DNA from: Stentor coeruleus
Taxonomy: Eukaryota > Ciliophora > Heterotrichea > Heterotrichida > Stentoridae
Length of the DNA stretch: 45,971 bases
NCBI GenBank assembly: GCA_001970955.1
Contig: MPUH01000561.1
Coordinates: forward strand, 1-45,971
Reading direction: 5' to 3'
In this document: piece after piece, positions 9,840-18,992 of the stretch
How positions within the stretch are numbered: position 1 is the stretch's first letter
Layout of the letters: the number at the start of each line of letters is the position of its first letter
The notes under the pieces: generated by a model
What the model was told of the DNA's origin: nothing
Databases searched by the model: none
What the model saw: only the letters and a program-made list of their open reading frames with translations
Program-made: the position numbers and the translations under genes

Positions 9840-10630
9840 ATTTATATTTTCAAAAAAATTACCATATTTCCTGAAAGTATTATTATAAGGAGTAAATTCT
9901 TATAAGCTAAAGAAATATCTGATATAATTTAAAGTTGCTAAGATGGACTAATATTTTTTTAATAAAAATGATGAATATTGGTATTAAAATAATGTTTTCT
10001 ATCTTAAATTCTCATTATATTAAAGTAAGTGCTACATTTTCTAGTAGTAAAGTGCAATAGCTTTATGAAATAGCAATTAAATTATGGTAGTAGCCATATC
10101 AATTTTGCAATAAATATAGGCTGCAAGAAATTGTAGAAGTGTACCAACTCTTAATATTATTATTTCTAGCTAAGTTTGGAATGTACTTACTCTATTCTAA
10201 TTCTAGTTTTTCATGCTGAAATTCGAGGTTAATTTTATCTATGCACATCACAGTATTCTTTATCTGCTTCCTAGCATTTTTGACAATTCATAACCAAATA
10301 TCTAATCTAACTTCTCTTAAAGCATAGGCTTATTCTAAAGCAATTAACTTTCTCATGCATACTAAGATTATACCTTTGTTGATCACTATTATAATGAATA
10401 ACCTAGAGATAACCATGCATAAAGTCCTTTAATAAATAGTCATTTTCAAATAAAGTAAACAAGAAAAACATCAATCATTTTTTTCATGATGAAAAATTAC
10501 TAGTCATTTTCAAATAAAGTAAACAAGAAAAACATCAATCATTTTTTTCATGATGAAAAATTACTAAAACTTAAACTAAATTTCACATAAAATTTCACTA
10601 ATATAGAAAATATTCTAAAGACTATCATAT
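9840..10630. other. intergenic gap with a possible decayed gene
   Basis: Contains the 64-bp tandem repeat at 10437-10564. On the plus strand, 9968-10432 reads from ATG through 155 codons with five internal stops (TAG four times, TGA once) and no TAA, fewer than expected at this base composition. The would-be product is hydrophobic in its middle. I recognise no family, so this is only a possible pseudogene. Confidence 0.4.
10437..10564. repeat. perfect 2 x 64-bp tandem repeat
   Basis: Copies at 10437-10500 and 10501-10564 are identical and adjacent. Each copy contains a near-perfect hairpin, TTTTTCAT-G-ATGAAAAA. No N lies between them. The repeat could be real, or an unmerged overlap like the N-marked ones. 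Confidence 0.93.
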
Positions 10631-11356
10631 TTAACTTCTCTTAAATTCTTCAATTCTTTCATTAAACCCACAATAAATTGCATATTCTTTTTCAAGAAGT
10701 TCTCCAAGTTCAAGAAGAATCCCACTTCGCTCAATCAATTCTTCTTCGCATTTTTCTTTGTAATCCTCGATAAGAGCTAAAATTTCCGAGCGCTTAAAAG
10801 CATGAATTTTCTCAGTAAGGCCCTCTACACGCTTTGCCATCTCAAGGTTGGCTTCATGCTTATTTTCTAGAGCACTAAGTTTTTTTGTGATCTCAAATTC
10901 TTGAATTACTGAAGCCCCTGTTCTATCATCTTGCACAGCATTGATTGCATCTTGTATATCTGATTTCAATTGAGTTGTATATTGGGATACATATATAAGT
11001 GCTCCTGGTTTTTCCCAGACCATAACAATTTTTCTAAGCTCTTCTAATAAGTACTCACTCTTGAAATCAATAAGTAACTGGATTATCTCACTCATTATAT
11101 TTGGGAACTCTTTAAGATATTCATCACCCCTTGAGTCTCTTGAGCATTTCATAATTGCATCATTCATTACAAAAAGCATAGCCAGCTTTTTCTTTTCCTC
11201 TTTTAAAGACTGGAATTCTTTCAGCCACAGGCTCACGATCTGTTTAGCGTGCGTTGCTTGATGACTTAGCATTAGATTAGAGATTTCAAAGATCTTGTCC
11301 TTGGCGGTAGAAAGACCTCTCAGTGAATCTAAAAATTCCACTTCTGCAGCTTCCAT
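10631..11356 (-). CDS. CID-domain protein (RPRD1/CREPT/Rtt103 type), RNA polymerase II CTD reader
   Basis: 241 aa. Residues about 8-130 match the CTD-interacting domain of RPRD1A/B: LSTAKDKIFEISNLMLSH, HAKQIVSLWLKEF and LAMLFVMNDAIMKCSRD follow the order and spacing of the eight-helix fold, including the MND segment (LAND in animals). The rest (150-240) is coiled coil, as in RPRD proteins, where it mediates dimerisation. The family binds the phosphorylated heptad tail of RNA polymerase II and recruits phosphatases or termination factors. A GT...AG 15-mer at 11044-11058 was considered and rejected as an intron, because the length matches RPRD1 without removal and position 10 is not A. Confidence 0.88.
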   Translation of the reverse strand: MEAAEVEFLDSLRGLSTAKDKIFEISNLMLSHQATHAKQIVSLWLKEFQSLKEEKKKLAMLFVMNDAIMKCSRDSRGDEYLKEFPNIMSEIIQLLIDFKSEYLLEELRKIVMVWEKPGALIYVSQYTTQLKSDIQDAINAVQDDRTGASVIQEFEITKKLSALENKHEANLEMAKRVEGLTEKIHAFKRSEILALIEDYKEKCEEELIERSGILLELGELLEKEYAIYCGFNERIEEFKRS

Positions 11357-11956
11357 TTATTTAAGCAACTTTATACTAAAGATAAGCGGCCTGATCATCT
11401 GATTCTAAGCACTTCTAGAATCCTTTAAGGTTTTTAATTAAAAAATCTTGGGGTTATAGCTTATTAGTAGTTTAATTTGCAGTTACAAATAGTAGTTTAA
11501 GCTAAAATTAAAATTGACTCAAATTAATAGGTTAAGAGTGGTTCTATTTTATCTATAATTTATTGAATATAAACCCAATTTTAAAGTTATTAGCTGTTTG
11601 AAAAAAATTTATTTCCATTGAGAAATTAGAATAATTTACTTATTGTAATATTTTTTAATGATGATTTTCTTAATGCTTAGTGTCAAAGAGATATTTGTGC
11701 TTTTAAATTAATATTCTGGCCCATACAACACACAACTAGGATTATATTCACTTAAATGAGCCTAATCCCTATATATTTATCAATAATATTTTTCAAATCA
11801 CTATAAAGCATTTCTCAGCCATAAAATAATTTTAGCATATATATTATTTATAACTTGTAATAAAATTTCCAATTTATCAATAAGCATATACTTATTCAAA
11901 GTTAAAGTGCTAAATACATATTTCAAGTCAAAAATTTGTTTCCCTAACTAAATTAT
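11357..11956. other. intergenic gap of 0.6 kb
   Basis: AT-rich, between the CID gene's 5' end and the uL4 3' end. I see no frame, RNA gene or repeat in it. Confidence 0.6.
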
Positions 11957-13000
11957 TTAGACTGACCTTTTAGCTTTTATCATTTCAATTCTCTTCTTAA
12001 GTTTGTGGAATGGGTTAAGTCTATCCATAGCCTTCTTATTCTTATATGGGTTAGCCTTCCTATCATGAGCTTCAGGAGTTTCCTTAATAGGCCTCAAAAC
12101 ATTTTGAACAGCTTCACTCTTGACAATAGCAGTGACATCAGCATGAGCCATTACAGGTCTAAGTAATTGATATCCGCCTTTTTCAGTACCAGTTTGAGTA
12201 TAAGTTCCAAAAATATGGTCAAGAGCCTTGAAAGCTGCAGCTGACCAAACAATGAATCTGCCAAGAGTACCACCTGGAGCTAATTTGAGAATGCTAAGTT
12301 TGTGTACGCTGACTGCATCAACACCTGGAATATTTCTAAAAGCCTTAAGGACTGAAGCCTTATCATCATCATAAACCAAAAGTGGTCCACGACGAACTGT
12401 GAATCTGCGGTTCCGTGACTTTCCACGTCCTGCTCTTAAGGTCACACTCTTAGCTGCGCGTGCTAAATCATCTCCAGCGCCATAACTAGCCAAGACTTTC
12501 AATAAGTCCTTAGTCCTTTCAACTTTTTCAATACCGTCTAAGACCAATGGGATTTCTGGTACTGAGTCAATTTGATGACCTCTAGCCATAACCAATGCTG
12601 GAACTGCTGAAGCGGCAACTGCAGCTGCGACTGCATGACGTTTCTGCTTGAGGTTGACCTTGCGATGCCATCTTCTCCAGATCTTGGTTGGGGCAAACAT
12701 TCTTCCTGATCTGCACATGTTACCGAAAGCACCTTGAGCTGCTCTTCCGGTACCTGAGCCTGAAATTCTTGGAATTCTTGCAACTGCACGACCAGTACCC
12801 CAAGACTCAGCAGAGTGTTGATGGCCAGTCCACTCAGACACAGCGTATGGTTGGCGCTTGTTCTTCGCCAAGTTGTCGTGGACAAAACGCACTATGTCGA
12901 GGCGGATTGGAGCTGTCAATACTGCGGGAAGAGGTACTGTTTCTTTCACTTCACCTTTGGTCTTTGCGTCGAATACAGTGATCACAGGCCTTGCTGCCAT
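11957..13000 (-). CDS. RPL4: 60S ribosomal protein uL4 (RPL4)
   Basis: 347 aa. Nearly every block of eukaryotic uL4 is present, including LPAVLTAPIRLDIVRFVH, NKRQPYAVSEWTGHQ, SAESWGTGRAVARIP, QGAFGNMCRSGRMFAPTK and FRNIPGVDAV. The long internal loop lines the peptide exit tunnel of the large subunit. The chain ends at KAKRSV and lacks the long Lys/Ala-rich tail of animal RPL4, which is normal for many protists. Base and codon use are visibly richer in G and C than in neighbouring genes, as expected for a highly expressed gene. No intron is needed. The start is the ATG at 12998-13000, just after a TATAAATTATAA stretch. Confidence 0.98.
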   Translation of the reverse strand: MAARPVITVFDAKTKGEVKETVPLPAVLTAPIRLDIVRFVHDNLAKNKRQPYAVSEWTGHQHSAESWGTGRAVARIPRISGSGTGRAAQGAFGNMCRSGRMFAPTKIWRRWHRKVNLKQKRHAVAAAVAASAVPALVMARGHQIDSVPEIPLVLDGIEKVERTKDLLKVLASYGAGDDLARAAKSVTLRAGRGKSRNRRFTVRRGPLLVYDDDKASVLKAFRNIPGVDAVSVHKLSILKLAPGGTLGRFIVWSAAAFKALDHIFGTYTQTGTEKGGYQLLRPVMAHADVTAIVKSEAVQNVLRPIKETPEAHDRKANPYKNKKAMDRLNPFHKLKKRIEMIKAKRSV

Positions 13001-13481
13001 TTATAATTTATAGCCATAGGAAGGGTGAAGAAAAAAGATAGTTTATTTAGATTTATAACTTGGATAGGACTATGTTAGAATGATTGGTGTGATAGGATAA
13101 ACTAGGTGTTGCATAGTTTTTTAGATAGTTAAGTTGTGAGATGTGATAGTTCGTAAAGCGGCTAGTTTTAGGACACTCTTGATGCTATTAGAAAAGTTGT
13201 GAATTTTTAAGAGATTTAAGTATCATAATGTTTAAAATTTAGTTAGATGAAGCTGGGTAAAATTATTAAAGGCATAATTTTTAATCAAAAGGACTTTTTT
13301 TGTTTTATGAAACTACGCTATTCATTCAAAAGATTTTTTATTATTTTAGTAGGTATTTTACACTGTTTGAAGTATATGATTGCTTATTTATTAATTCATT
13401 ATTTGTTTCCTTCATTCGGCGATATTTAATAAAGTTAAACTACTCAAATATAATTCTAATTAGACTTAGTGTTCCTTATGG
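13001..13481. other. uL4 upstream region / zinc-finger 3' flank
   Basis: About 480 bp between two minus-strand genes. It should hold the uL4 promoter and the zinc-finger 3' end. Two short plus-strand frames (13247 and 13300) are hydrophobic, overlap each other and have no recognisable features, so I do not call them genes. Confidence 0.55.
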
Positions 13482-13907
13482 CTAGAGCTCACTTAGAGCT
13501 TTTGTTATAATTGAGTTAAAGTTTGCAGGACGGAATTCATCAATTTCTAGAAGGTTGCCTGTTATAAGTTTATGCTCTTTATCTTCTTGATTATGAATAA
13601 TTAGAGGGACTTTCTCATGTCTTTTCATGCCATGCTTTATTTCTTTATGCGTATTCAAGTTTCCAGCCTGAGTAAATGATTTTGTGCAGCCAGGATAAGG
13701 GCATTTATAAGGTTTTTCACCTGTATGAACGCGGATGTGAGTTTTAAGATTGAAGTCTACAGAAAAGCAAGCTTCGCAGTAAGGACATTTGAAAGGACGC
13801 TCACCTGTATGAACTAGTTGATGTCTTCGTAGTTTCGAGTTGTCTTTAAATACCTTTTTACAAATTTTGCATAGATAGTTTTTGCCTTCATCTAGTTCGT
13901 CATCCAT
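13482..13907 (-). CDS. C2H2 zinc-finger protein, three fingers
   Basis: 141 aa from the ATG at 13905-13907 (MDDELDEGKNY). An upstream in-frame ATG at 13950-13952 would add 15 residues without clear coding character, so the inner start is preferred. Three tandem fingers follow: YLCKICKKVF...H...H, FKCPYCEACF...H...H and YKCPYPGCTKSF...H...H. The TGERPF and TGEKPY linkers are canonical, and the third finger has the C-x4-C spacing seen in TFIIIA-type proteins. The C-terminal 45 residues have no domain. It is probably a DNA-binding transcription factor, with an unknown target. Confidence 0.9.
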   Translation of the reverse strand: MDDELDEGKNYLCKICKKVFKDNSKLRRHQLVHTGERPFKCPYCEACFSVDFNLKTHIRVHTGEKPYKCPYPGCTKSFTQAGNLNTHKEIKHGMKRHEKVPLIIHNQEDKEHKLITGNLLEIDEFRPANFNSIITKALSEL

Positions 13908-14951
13908 TATAATATTATGCTCAAAAATATTTATCTTATTTATTACACACAACCTTTAGATAATGACTGATTGAAATTAACTTATAATTAGTCTTGAAAG
14001 TGTAATGTAATACTATGTAATTAATTTTGAATTATTTTTACACTATTTATTGGCATATGAATATAGCAGGTTAGAAAAGAGATAGTCAATTTTGATATAA
14101 TAATCCTTATAAACTTAGCATTGGAAATAATATGCCAATACGAATGAAAAGGATATTACTTAAGCTTCATTTTTTAAATTCAGGTTATTCTAATTCGCAT
14201 TGTATGTAATAAATATACTTTCATAGTTTGTATAGCAAATCTTAATTGACAATGACAATGACAATTTTATATATGTGAATTTTTTTATTTATAAAAGTTT
14301 AAAGTTTGTGGTAAGCTAAATTAAACTAAATTTAACTTTGATATCCTACATTTTTAGTTAAGATAATGAAAAAAATTAAGTTAAACATTAATGGTAAAAT
14401 ATTGAGTCACTATAAAAAATTACAATTACAATTCCCATTCATTTTCTCTTTAGAATTGAAATAGAAAGTAAAAGGTTAAAGGTTTAGATTCCTGCAATTG
14501 CATTGAACTTATACTTTTATCTCTGGACTGTTATTCTGGAAAATCAAATTCTCTTCTTTTCAATTTATTATCAATTTCCTTTCTGATCGGCTATTAATGT
14601 ATAAGATTGATTAAAGGATAAGGATAATATATGAATAATGCACAAGAATATAATAATTTAAGCTGAAAAGACAAAATAAACTTCAATAATCAATCATTCA
14701 TAAATGCTATAGGAATAAAAATTGGCGAAGTTATGCTTAGATTAAATATGATAGTGGGAAAATATATAATAATCTAAGTATTGCAAGGATTTAAAAGATT
14801 ATATTCTTTAATAATAAATCATAGGATTTATCAGTTTGACAAAATTAGAAACATTATGAAAAAAATTAGGAAATGAATTGAATTATATTTATAATATTAG
14901 AATGTACAATAGTAAATTGTATATAAGTTAGTTTTAATACTCAACTCTAAA
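13908..14951. other. intergenic gap of 1 kb before tRNA-Trp
   Basis: Very AT-rich, with no supported gene. It contains a short TGACAA triplication near 14249-14266. It presumably holds the zinc-finger promoter. Confidence 0.55.
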
Positions 14952-15023
14952 GGGCACGTGGCGCAACGGTAGCGCGTCTGACTCCAAATCAGAAGGTTGA
15001 GGGTTCAAATCCCTTCGAGCTCA
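14952..15023 (+). tRNA. trnW(cca): tRNA-Trp, anticodon CCA
   Basis: 72 nt, no intron. The D arm is GCGC/GCGC, the anticodon stem TCTGA/TCAGA is perfect with loop CTCCAAA (anticodon CCA), and the T arm is GAGGG/CCCTT with loop TTCAAAT. The acceptor stem GGGCACG/CGAGCTC pairs except for an A-A mismatch at 5-68 and one G-T pair. The discriminator base is A. The internal promoter boxes fit RNA polymerase III: box A TGGCGCAACGG and box B GGTTCAAATCC. A run of seven T directly follows as terminator. It decodes UGG, consistent with TGA being a stop here. Confidence 0.96.
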
Positions 15024-15126
15024 TTTTTTTCTTATATTGAAATTAGTAGAATCTAAAATTTTAACTGCTCTTACNTTTTTTTCTTATATTGAAATTAGTA
15101 GAATCTAAAATTTTAACTGCTCTTAC
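15024..15126. repeat. 51-bp duplication around a single N (assembly join)
   Basis: 15024-15074 and 15076-15126 are identical and the N is at 15075. The copy starts in the tRNA terminator T-run. This is best explained as two contig ends joined without merging their overlap. Confidence 0.92.
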
Positions 15127-15440
15127 TATTAAAACCTTTTGATATTATTTTGCGATTATAATTTATATATTAATTAAGTTTCTGATATAGTAGGAATCAA
15201 TTAAAGACATTCAAAATGCTTGATTTATTTAAAATTTGTCAAATATATTTTAAACGCAATCAATTCTCTTTAAAATTTACTATTTATAATCTAGTCTATG
15301 CTTAGCATAAATTTCACATTAAACCTTGCAGTTTCATATATTTTTTTATATTAATAATGATTATTAGATAAATTTTTTAAGCAAGGCAGATATAATAAAA
15401 TTTATTACTTTAATACATAAATTGAATAATCTACTTTAAA
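15127..15440. other. spacer between the tRNA gene and its broken copy
   Basis: AT-rich, with no frame or RNA that I can support. The last bases before the broken copy (TCTACTTTAAAGGG) resemble those before the intact tRNA (TCAACTCTAAAGGG), which suggests the flank was duplicated with the gene. Confidence 0.5.
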
Positions 15441-15502
15441 GGGTTTGTGGCGCAACGGTAGCGTGACTGACTCCAATTCAGAAGGTTGAGGGTTCGAGCT
15501 CA
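15441..15502 (+). pseudogene. broken tRNA-Trp copy
   Basis: 62 nt, closely matching the intact tRNA-Trp 490 bp upstream. The D arm and the CCA anticodon remain, but ten bases are missing from the T arm between two TTC triplets, so the T stem cannot form and box B is lost. The first anticodon-stem pair is also changed to A-A and the loop to CTCCAAT. The 3' flank (GAGCTCATTTT) still matches the intact copy. It is not expected to make a working tRNA. Confidence 0.88.
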
Positions 15503-15621
15503 TTTTATTTCTCTTTATTGATTTTTATCCAAAACATGATATACATAATTTATATGCTTGCATTGATTATAAAATCATCATTGCCAAGCACCTTTAAAAA
15601 ACCCAAACATTTTTATGACTA

Positions 15622-16989
15622 TTAGCTAGCTTGCGTAAAAGGTTTAAGAGTGGTCTCTAAATTCAAGCTTTCTCCCATAATTCTTTCATACAATGAAAGT
15701 ACATCCTCACATGCAGTTTCAAAGTGCGATGTAGCATCATAACTCCTTGAAATAAAAAGATTATCTCTTGATCCATCTTCAATAGGCTCATAAGTATCAT
15801 AAACTTTTACAAAACTGGTCATAATTTCTCCTAGTAAAGCAAACCCAGGCTGAAGTTCATTTTCCGGAGTATCAGTTTCCACAGTAGTACTACAAATAGC
15901 AATAAAATATCTTTCTGCACATACACAATGAGAACTACTGACATAACTTACAAAGATATCATTTCTTCTACCAGTCTGCCTCTGAGGAATAATAACCTGA
16001 CCAGAAGGCATGTGATCAGTATCAGGAATATCATGATTCAAAATGCAAATTGCTCTAATGACCCTACCAGCGGGCCTAACCTTTCCAAGTGACAAAGCAT
16101 AAGAAGGATCACAAAGAATAACTGGAGCTCTTGCAATTTCTTCACCTGATCTAATTCCAACAACTTTTCCATCTTCATTAAAGAGAATTTCATCGATATT
16201 TTTATTGAGCATATAAGTTCCTCCATAAATTGCACTAAGCCGTGAAAAGCCTTCTGCAATGCCTCCAATTCCATAAACTGGGTATAAGAATGGAGAATTC
16301 CCATAAAGTCCGATACTATCCATATAGAGTCTGATTTTCATCATTACTTCATGACATGGTGCTTGTATGCATGCATCACTTGTGTAAAGAGCTACAGCGT
16401 GGCATATAAAATCAACAGTGTTTTCTTCAAGACCAAAAGCTGTTATCAAATCACGGAATGGTTGCCTTTTGAGGTCCATACCTTTATGGGTAGCTGGCTT
16501 GGTTGGGTCATAGTCTTGGACAAACTTGAAGAATTTCTTGCATCTTCGCTTTTCTAATAGTCCCATTAAGTCACTTTTCAAAGCTTCTACATCAGTGGCT
16601 GGGACTTTATGGACTTTTGCTTTTGCCTTACTAAAAAAGCCTCCTGCGCTGACTTGCATGACGAATGATCCATCAACACACTTCCATTCAAGATTATTGG
16701 CAACAGTTTCTGTATGAAGAATGATCTTTACAAGTTTACCATTAGCCATTGTGAATTTGGGAACTAAGTCGACATTCCAGTCTCTATTAGCTCCTAAGTG
16801 AGCTGGTGGGTCTACATTTGGGTAGAACATCTTGTATAAGTTTGTCAGATTTAATGAAGCTGTTTCCCCTCCGTAAAAGCTGTTCCTATCAAGGTGGAGG
16901 ACTTTCTTTCCGTGAGCAGAGAACAAACCTGATAAGATGCACTCTGTTAACCCAGTGCCGAGAACTATTACATCATAGGTTTCGTCCAT
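15622..16989 (-). CDS. GDI: Rab GDP-dissociation inhibitor (RabGDI)
   Basis: 455 aa, close to the usual 445-450. The N terminus MDETYDVIVLGTGLTECILS and the following GKKVLHLDRNSFYGG are the first sequence-conserved region of the GDI/REP family, a FAD-type fold that lacks FAD. Later blocks include GMDLKRQPFRDLI, PFLYPVYGIGGIAEGFSRL and ILCDPSYA. GDI extracts prenylated GDP-bound Rab GTPases from membranes and recycles them, so it acts in the cytosol in vesicle traffic. REP proteins share the fold but are much longer; this length points to GDI. It is divergent from the MYB gene, with 297 bp between start codons. No intron was found. Confidence 0.96.
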   Translation of the reverse strand: MDETYDVIVLGTGLTECILSGLFSAHGKKVLHLDRNSFYGGETASLNLTNLYKMFYPNVDPPAHLGANRDWNVDLVPKFTMANGKLVKIILHTETVANNLEWKCVDGSFVMQVSAGGFFSKAKAKVHKVPATDVEALKSDLMGLLEKRRCKKFFKFVQDYDPTKPATHKGMDLKRQPFRDLITAFGLEENTVDFICHAVALYTSDACIQAPCHEVMMKIRLYMDSIGLYGNSPFLYPVYGIGGIAEGFSRLSAIYGGTYMLNKNIDEILFNEDGKVVGIRSGEEIARAPVILCDPSYALSLGKVRPAGRVIRAICILNHDIPDTDHMPSGQVIIPQRQTGRRNDIFVSYVSSSHCVCAERYFIAICSTTVETDTPENELQPGFALLGEIMTSFVKVYDTYEPIEDGSRDNLFISRSYDATSHFETACEDVLSLYERIMGESLNLETTLKPFTQAS

Positions 16990-17286
16990 TTATATCCTTA
17001 CAAATTTGAGATTTATAAATAATCTAGTTATTTTTATAAATAGAGGTTTTTTGCCTGAAATTTTAAGTAAGATTGTAGGCTCATATTAAGTTAATATTGA
17101 ATAAGAAATATTTTGTAATTGTTTTTTATTGTGTTTCTAAATCATGCTCCTTTTATCAACTATTCTAATACTGATTGATATCTTAAATTTACTCAAGTTA
17201 AAAATTAAATGCAAATTTTTACTTAAAAATTGTGAATTATCTTTAAAATCCTATCTATTCATTAGTTGGAAAATAATAAATAAAAT

Positions 17287-18300
17287 ATGTCTCATCACGA
17301 TCGAAAACCTTGGGGATTAGAGGTGGGGATTACTTAGGAAGATGATGCTATTAAGTGCCTTGCTGAAGAATTCGGTACAAAAGAATGGACTTTAATTGCT
17401 AAAATACTTGTGACTCGATATAATATACGAGGAAGAACAGCAAAACAATGTCGAGAGAGATGGCATAACCATTTAGATCCAGACATTGTTAAAAATTATT
17501 GGGACGCAGAAGAAGAGAAATGTATTTTTGATTATCAATTAACTCATGGAAACCAATGGTCAGATATTGCAAAACTCCTTCCAGGCCGAACTGATAATTC
17601 CATAAAAAATCACTTCTATAGCACAATCCGTCGTAAAATCAGATGGCATAACAGAAATAATAGTCCTAGTAAGCATATAACACTGTCAGTTCAAGATGTT
17701 ATTCAAGATCGAGAACTTACAAAAAAAATATTAGAAATTCATGATAACAAAAAGCGTAAAATCAATAAATGTATTGATGGAATAGCTTTGTAAAATATAT
17801 ACAGGCGAAGGTCGAATAGACTAAGCTCTAAGACTGAAATTCATCATGATATTGAAATTATAAAGTCTGAATACATCAAACCTATAAATTCAGAGCCCGT
17901 AACTGTAAGAAATAAGCCACCAGAAATTGTTTGTCCCTCTCCTACAAGGGCAAAGGAAATCAAGATACTTGAACCTTTCTCACCTTCTTATTTCATTAGT
18001 AGTATGAATATAGCACCTCTTAATAATAAACACAATATTTTCAAGTTCCCTGAAGATCCGAGTTGCACATGGGATAAGTATCCTTCCCCAGTGCCATCTT
18101 ATAATGAAGTTGCAATTAGCCATTCAGGATTTAAAAGGATGACTTTTCTTGGCACTGATCATCTTCATCCTTTGGAAATTATAACTCAAATTCCTTCGCC
18201 ACATGCTGGAACCTTTGTGTTCCCTGCTTTCTCTCCTACAAACCACTTCCAGCATTATTTAGCCCAAAAAATATGCCATATCCTACTTAGTTATGAATAA
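17287..18300 (+). CDS. two-repeat MYB transcription factor (R2R3 type)
   Basis: 327 aa after removing two 15-nt introns (17323-17337 and 17790-17804). The first exon supplies [12 protein letters not shown], the start of the first MYB repeat, which plain ORF reading loses. Repeat one spans about 8-58 (Trp at 9, 29 and 54; [18 protein letters not shown]) and repeat two about 66-115 ([20 protein letters not shown], with the last Trp replaced by Phe as usual). The C-terminal 190 residues are Ser/Pro-rich with several PSP-type sites. The fold binds DNA of the AAC-G type, so it is a nuclear regulator. Orthologs across ciliates have the same two-repeat core. The frame is continuous to the TAA at 18298-18300 only when both introns are removed. 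Confidence 0.94.
17323..17337 (+). other. 15-nt intron 1 in the MYB gene
   Basis: GTGGGGATTACTTAG, phase 0. In-frame TAG at its 3' end. It is the only GTG-starting member of the set. Confidence 0.93.
17790..17804 (+). other. 15-nt intron 2 in the MYB gene
   Basis: GTAAAATATATACAG, phase 2. In-frame TAA at the 5' splice site. Removal joins GIA-L to RRSNR and opens 165 further codons. Confidence 0.94.
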
Positions 18301-18992
18301 ATATTCAGTTATGGATTAGGTAATATTGATAAATATTATATGCTAACTTCATATTCAAACTGAATTTCGATTAATTATTTATTTTCATAGTAGTGTCCGT
18401 AAAATTTGCAAGACCTACTTTTTTGGATTTTAACGGTTATAATAAATAATAACGAATTTAAGCATGGCAACCTAGAACTACATGAAAAATACTATAGCAT
18501 TAATTTTAGCTACTATTAAACAAACTGCAAAGCCAGATTTTCATGAAAGCTTGATAAACCTAAATAGTTTATAGGAAAAAAAGGAGCTGATAGTATTAAG
18601 GATAGGCTAATATTTAATATGATAAAGACTAACTTAATGCTAATAAATAATTTACGTAGAAAAGCAAAAAAGATGTAGACCAGGAAAAGCTAAGCATTAT
18701 AAGTATCAAAAATTATTATAATCTGCTACTTATAATGGAAATCGATAAAATCTCACTTTTCGTTATCTATTGAATCAGAAGAACTATTATAAAAGAAATC
18801 TTAGGCTAGATATTAAGGTAAACAAATATTGATAATCGCTAATATGTTAAAGTATACATATGAAAAAAATCTAGCAACTAATTTTAGATGCTATGATTAC
18901 AAAATGGTGGGGAATTTAAAATTACTATTGAAAAAGAATAAAGTTATAGAGAATAATCTAATCTTACTAATATGTAATCTAGTGTAACTAAC
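18301..18992. other. intergenic gap of 0.7 kb
   Basis: Between the convergent MYB and membrane-protein genes. A 30-codon plus-strand frame begins at 18481 (MKNTIALILATIK...). Another plus frame is fairly open from about 18820. Neither has a recognised domain. Possibly coding debris. Confidence 0.4.

Noticed and set aside
11044..11058. GTGAGTACTTATTAG as an intron in the CID gene
   Set aside because: Position 10 is T, and the unspliced length aligns with RPRD1 without a gap.
11948..11962. GTCTAAATAATTTAG as an intron that would extend uL4 past its stop
   Set aside because: It starts with GTC, position 9 is A, and the added tail is hydrophobic rather than the Lys-rich end expected of uL4.
12538..13006. 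Several frames inside uL4 in other frames or strands
   Set aside because: They are shadows of the GC-richer uL4 coding sequence.
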